Shown here in pieces: positions 61,001-64,000 of a DNA stretch of 64,000 nucleotides. Position numbers and translations under genes: made by a program. This stretch comes from Ananas comosus (taxonomy: Eukaryota > Streptophyta > Magnoliopsida > Poales > Bromeliaceae): assembly GCF_001540865.1 (NCBI RefSeq), contig NC_033640.1, forward strand, positions 9,080,834-9,144,833, read 5' to 3'. Below the pieces are notes generated by a model. That model did not search any database and had not been told where the DNA came from. It saw nothing but the letters and a program-made list of their open reading frames with translations. Numbering within the stretch: the stretch's first letter is position 1; every line of letters starts with the position of its first letter.

Positions 61001-63613
61001 GGAAAGAAATTTAAATACATAGTTTCTTAAAATTAAACTTTCTTGCAATATTAAACAAATAATTAAACAAAGAGAAAAGAAAAATTAAAAGATCATATTG
61101 TCAAATTATTTGAAATATTCCTTATATGAAATGCCAAATTATAAAAGAAAAGATAGAGAGAAAAAAAAAAATAGAAAAAATTTTTTGAAAACATAGTAGA
61201 TGTAAAATGACTAAATTGCTCATGTATTAAAAGACAAAAATACCTTTTTTTGAGGTACCTGGTAACCGGTACCTCTCCCAAAGTAACCTGCTATTGCAGG
61301 TCACCATTTTAAAAAAATTAAATCTGAGCCGTTGAATATGCGTGAATGAACGGTAATAAAACAAAAAAAGTATAGAAGCATTACTCTTCAAAACAAGATA
61401 TGTAGCGTAAATATGCCCTAATCGAAATAATGACCAGGTGCAGTGACAAATGAATATAGTTAGTCACTTAAGTTAAATTCACTAATTGTTAAATACAAAA
61501 ATATTTAAACACCGTTCCCTAACAGCTTAAGTTTTTAGAGTACAACGGTTGTTTCACATGGTATCAGAGCAGGAGGTCCTAAGTTCGAGTCACGCTAGAC
61601 TCCTAACATATTAATTTCCTCCAATTTAATTCAAGCCGGTTGTTTCACACTAATACACTACTTATTTCTAACTAGAATCACGTATAATGCCTTAATAAAG
61701 GAATAAAAGGAACTTACCCTGTCTCCTTGTTCTTCTCCGTAAGGAGGTCGTTTAACCGTTTAACGTCCTCGAACTCTCCGGTGAGAGTCGAACCCAAAAT
61801 GGCGGCGACGCAGATAGTGTTCTCATCCACCAACTCGACGGCCTTCTCGGGGTCCATGACATAATACCCATCCCTCAGCCTCACCTCCTTCAGTTCTACT
61901 TCGAAGTACCTCGCGAATTTCTCCCAGCAAACCTAGCAAAAAATGTACGAAACTTACGCAAACATTCTAACGAAACATTCCGTAATCTAAAGCGGAATAT
62001 TCCGTCACTCGACGGCATGTCATTAACAGTTAGTTCGACGGTCGAAACCAAAATTTTTAAATTTTTGAAAGATGGTGGTTATGGAACCTGGACATTGGCA
62101 CCAGTGACAATGTTTGGTTTGTCAATTGGCTTGCCTTCTGCCCTTCTCTTATTCTGCCACCTCCTCTTGAATGCTAACCCTGCCAGCATTATGGCTTCTG
62201 AGGATCCGACAGTTCCGACTCCGACCGCCGTTTCGTCGTCTCCGATCGGCGCATTGAAAAGGTGGGCTATCATATTCACACATCGGTTCTGCACGACGAT
62301 AACCGCGTTGCAATAAATCCCACAATGTATAGAACAAGAACAAGCTTTTGAGTTGACATACTAATTACATAAAGAGGGATTTGAAGCAGTAGATGATCGA
62401 AGTAATTAACTCATTTCAATATAAGTGCATGGTTTATTTCTATAATAAAGGAGTAGATTAAAAGAATTACACGAGATAATAAAAATTTGACATTATTAAT
62501 TTCCTGTGCAACAAACTCAATTGTGTCGACTGCGGAAATTGTGAGATTCTAGATTACGGATATCTCAAATTATTTTTAAATCATTTGCTAACTTCGATCT
62601 TAGGGAAACACTTGTGATTTGTTAACAAGTCTATAAAAGAGGTAACAAATTGAACTTCGAAGTGCATATGTAAAAAATAGGAATTTTTAAGGGCATTCGG
62701 TAAATGGTTACAAATGAGCAAAACAACCATGCATGAGCCGTGGGCCAGCTAATACTAATACTATAGAGTTAATTTCATACAGGTCCCTACAAATATAGTG
62801 AATAACAAATATATCCCTATAAAATTCAACTTTTATATATTGTTTCGGTAAAAGTTCTAATATTTTACCGTTAGAGAACCGTTTGAGAACTGTTTATATT
62901 TTTAATTTTATCATCACAAATATGACTGTCCAAAAATCATAATAATATAATATAAGAGGGGTAAAAACATCATAAATTAATCAGGATTTAGTATTTAATC
63001 TATGATTAACTAAAATTTTCTAATGGATTCTAACAGTAGAGATATATTTGAAAATATCAGAACTTTTGTAGGAACAATATATAAAAATTAAACTTTATAG
63101 AAATTTACTTGTCATTTATTATGTTTGCAAGGATCTGTATAAAATTAATCCTTTACTATATTATTGAGAGTGTCTGTTTGTTTCTATACGTAATATTCAT
63201 ATTCGTTTTGAACCTGGAGCTCGGTAGTGACGGGGTACTCGTCCATGTCGACGTAGTTCTTGTTGACGGCGGCCATGATGAGGCGGTCGCACTCCGGCTC
63301 CATCCACGTCGTCACGAACGACGCTAGGTTCAGCCGCGGGTTCCCGTCCAGCATCAGCTCGTCGTTGATTATCTGGTACGCGGCATCCTTCGGTATCACC
63401 CTCTCCGGAATCTTAAACTTAATTATTATTATTTTAGAATTATCATAGCAATAATAATATATAATATTATTATATATAATTTTGTGCCGCGGCACTTGAA
63501 TTCTTGCGGAAAAAAAAAAACTCAAACCTGGGAAGCGGTGCGCGGACGTAACGGGAGGCGAAGGTGGAGTGCAACGACTCCGCGGTATCTGTCGTCGTCG
63601 TCGTCAACACCAT
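58062..63613 (-). CDS. GAD: Glutamate decarboxylase (7 exons; one-base phase problem at exon 1/2)
   Basis: Exons in reading order: 63528-63613, 63214-63417, 62088-62288, 61718-61932, 59009-59262, 58843-58895, 58062-58553. GAD makes GABA and CO2 from glutamate in the cytosol with pyridoxal phosphate. The protein shows [49 protein letters not shown] and the PLP lysine in [14 protein letters not shown] (about Lys277); the C-terminal helix [18 protein letters not shown] keeps the Trp and Lys cluster of a calmodulin-binding site. Total coding length is 1505 nt, one short of a whole number of codons. The deficit is at exon 1 (ends CCCAG) and exon 2 (starts TTTAAG), where the family has one more G. 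It may be an assembly indel, an unusual splice or a broken gene. Introns 2-4 carry MITE and foldback copies. Confidence 0.93.
59298..59812. mobile_element. Long foldback element (copy J) in a GAD intron
   Basis: The left arm TAGAATATTATTGGTAGC pairs with the right arm GCTATCGATATTATTGTAG; next to them AAATGAGCTCCGTTACTATC at the left is matched by AAATCGGCACCATTACTATT read from the right. The core has TTTTTACACTGTTAAACGAG. It lies in the intron between exons 4 and 5 of GAD. No long (TA)n borders. Confidence 0.8.
61440..61670. mobile_element. TRIM or LTR remnant with a tRNA-Met-type primer binding site
   Basis: TGGTATCAGAGC (61559-61570), the standard plant initiator-Met primer-binding sequence, is followed by AGGTCCTAAGTTCGAGTC. 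Just upstream is GGTTGTTTCACA and it recurs about 90 bases later as GGTTGTTTCACAC. An LTR pair was not resolved. It lies in a GAD intron. A tRNA-related SINE is an alternative. Confidence 0.5.
62766..63152. mobile_element. MITE with ~80-bp inverted ends in GAD intron 2
   Basis: Left AGTTAATTTCATACAGGTCC and right, other strand, GATTAATTTTATACAGATCC, continuing with complementary AACAAATATATCCCTATAAA and TTTATAGAAATTTACTTGTC. Total about 387 bp. Superfamily not assigned. Confidence 0.78.
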
Positions 63614-63860
63614 CTCGCTGATTCGATTTGATTTGATTTGATTTGGTTTGATTTGATTGGTGTGTGTATGAAACTACGGAGGTGAAAAATGAGAGTTAAT
63701 TAGAAGGGTTTTAGCTTTTTCTTTAGAAAGAAGAGAGGTTCCTATTAATTCCGCCGTAAATAAAAATAAAAATAAAAGTAAAAAAAAGAGCCGGTGAAAG
63801 GTGGACACGTGGAGGCGTTGATGGGTGACACGTGGAGTAGCTCTGCGGCGTGGTGAGCGG
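63614..63860 (-). promoter_or_regulatory. GAD promoter with two ABRE/G-box elements
   Basis: Two CACGTGG elements (63806-63812 and 63829-63835) lie about 195-220 bases before the ATG and 23 bases apart. Paired ACGTG cores are the usual arrangement in abscisic-acid or drought-responsive promoters; the response itself is inferred. A (GATTT)n run (63622-63660) precedes the ATG in the 5'UTR. Confidence 0.6.
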
Positions 63861-64000
63861 AGGAAGCTCGGGCCTACGGGATCGGCGGAAAAACGGTTCC
63901 ACTTCGTTAAAAAAAATAAAACACATTAATTATTAATTATACTATTGATCTCTCAATTATCACCATTTCATTTTTCGGTTTGATTACTGGGTTTTTTTTT

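Noticed and set aside
61555..61600. Possible tRNA-Met gene
   Set aside because: Only the primer-binding part and a B-box-like word are present; better explained by a retroelement remnant.

Overview
This is a gene-sparse, AT-rich piece of a plant nuclear genome, almost certainly a monocot. Genes have long introns and strongly GC-rich coding exons (HD-Zip, glutamate decarboxylase, WRC), and the space between them is packed with small transposable elements and (TA)n or (GA)n microsatellites. The species cannot be fixed from sequence alone. A bromeliad such as pineapple is only a guess. Three single N bases (1518, 4639, 51777) show it is a draft assembly.

Five protein-coding genes could be rebuilt exon by exon. 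(1) A Pti1-like cytoplasmic kinase on the + strand (CDS 1728-3699, 7 exons, 358 aa). (2) A class II HD-Zip transcription factor on the - strand (19356-21852, 4 exons, 268 aa). (3) A small WRC-domain nuclear protein on the - strand (40760-42663, 3 exons, 268 aa). (4) A cyclic nucleotide-gated channel of the CNGC19/20 clade on the - strand (44328-54070, 12 coding exons, 748 aa). (5) A glutamate decarboxylase on the - strand (58062-63613, 7 exons, about 501 aa). All exon junctions keep phase except GAD exon 1/2, which is one base short. The genes do not form an operon-like unit. Kinase, CNGC and GAD are all linked to stress or calcium signalling in other plants, but the neighbourhood proves no joint function.

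Between and inside the genes lie: a family of about a dozen (TA)n-bounded foldback elements in a long (~500-540 bp) and a short (~210-250 bp) class, clustered at 6.3-11.2 kb and 17.0-18.4 kb; a CACTA-type element inserted in one of them with a clean 3-bp target duplication; a Helitron-like element at 12.1-13.1 kb; a Tourist-like MITE at 13.6 kb; a 5'-truncated LINE at 34.2 kb; a tRNA-derived SINE at 37.9 kb with a 3' end similar to that LINE; a copia solo LTR with 5-bp target duplication in a CNGC intron at 44.8 kb; and several other MITE families present as pairs or quartets. A short array of CCCTAA telomere-like repeats lies at 5.9 kb. Four GC-rich, G-box-bearing islands (27.1-33.8 kb) stand out from the AT-rich background and have no convincing coding sequence.

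The most interesting signals are the foldback family, whose subterminal hairpin varies between elements but matches at both ends of each element, the SINE/LINE tail sharing, the tandem repeat in the WRC intron that copies the 3' splice-site region, and two possible reading-frame lesions (HD-Zip C-terminus, GAD exon 2). A 230-bp duplication joined by an N at 51777 is probably an assembly artefact.
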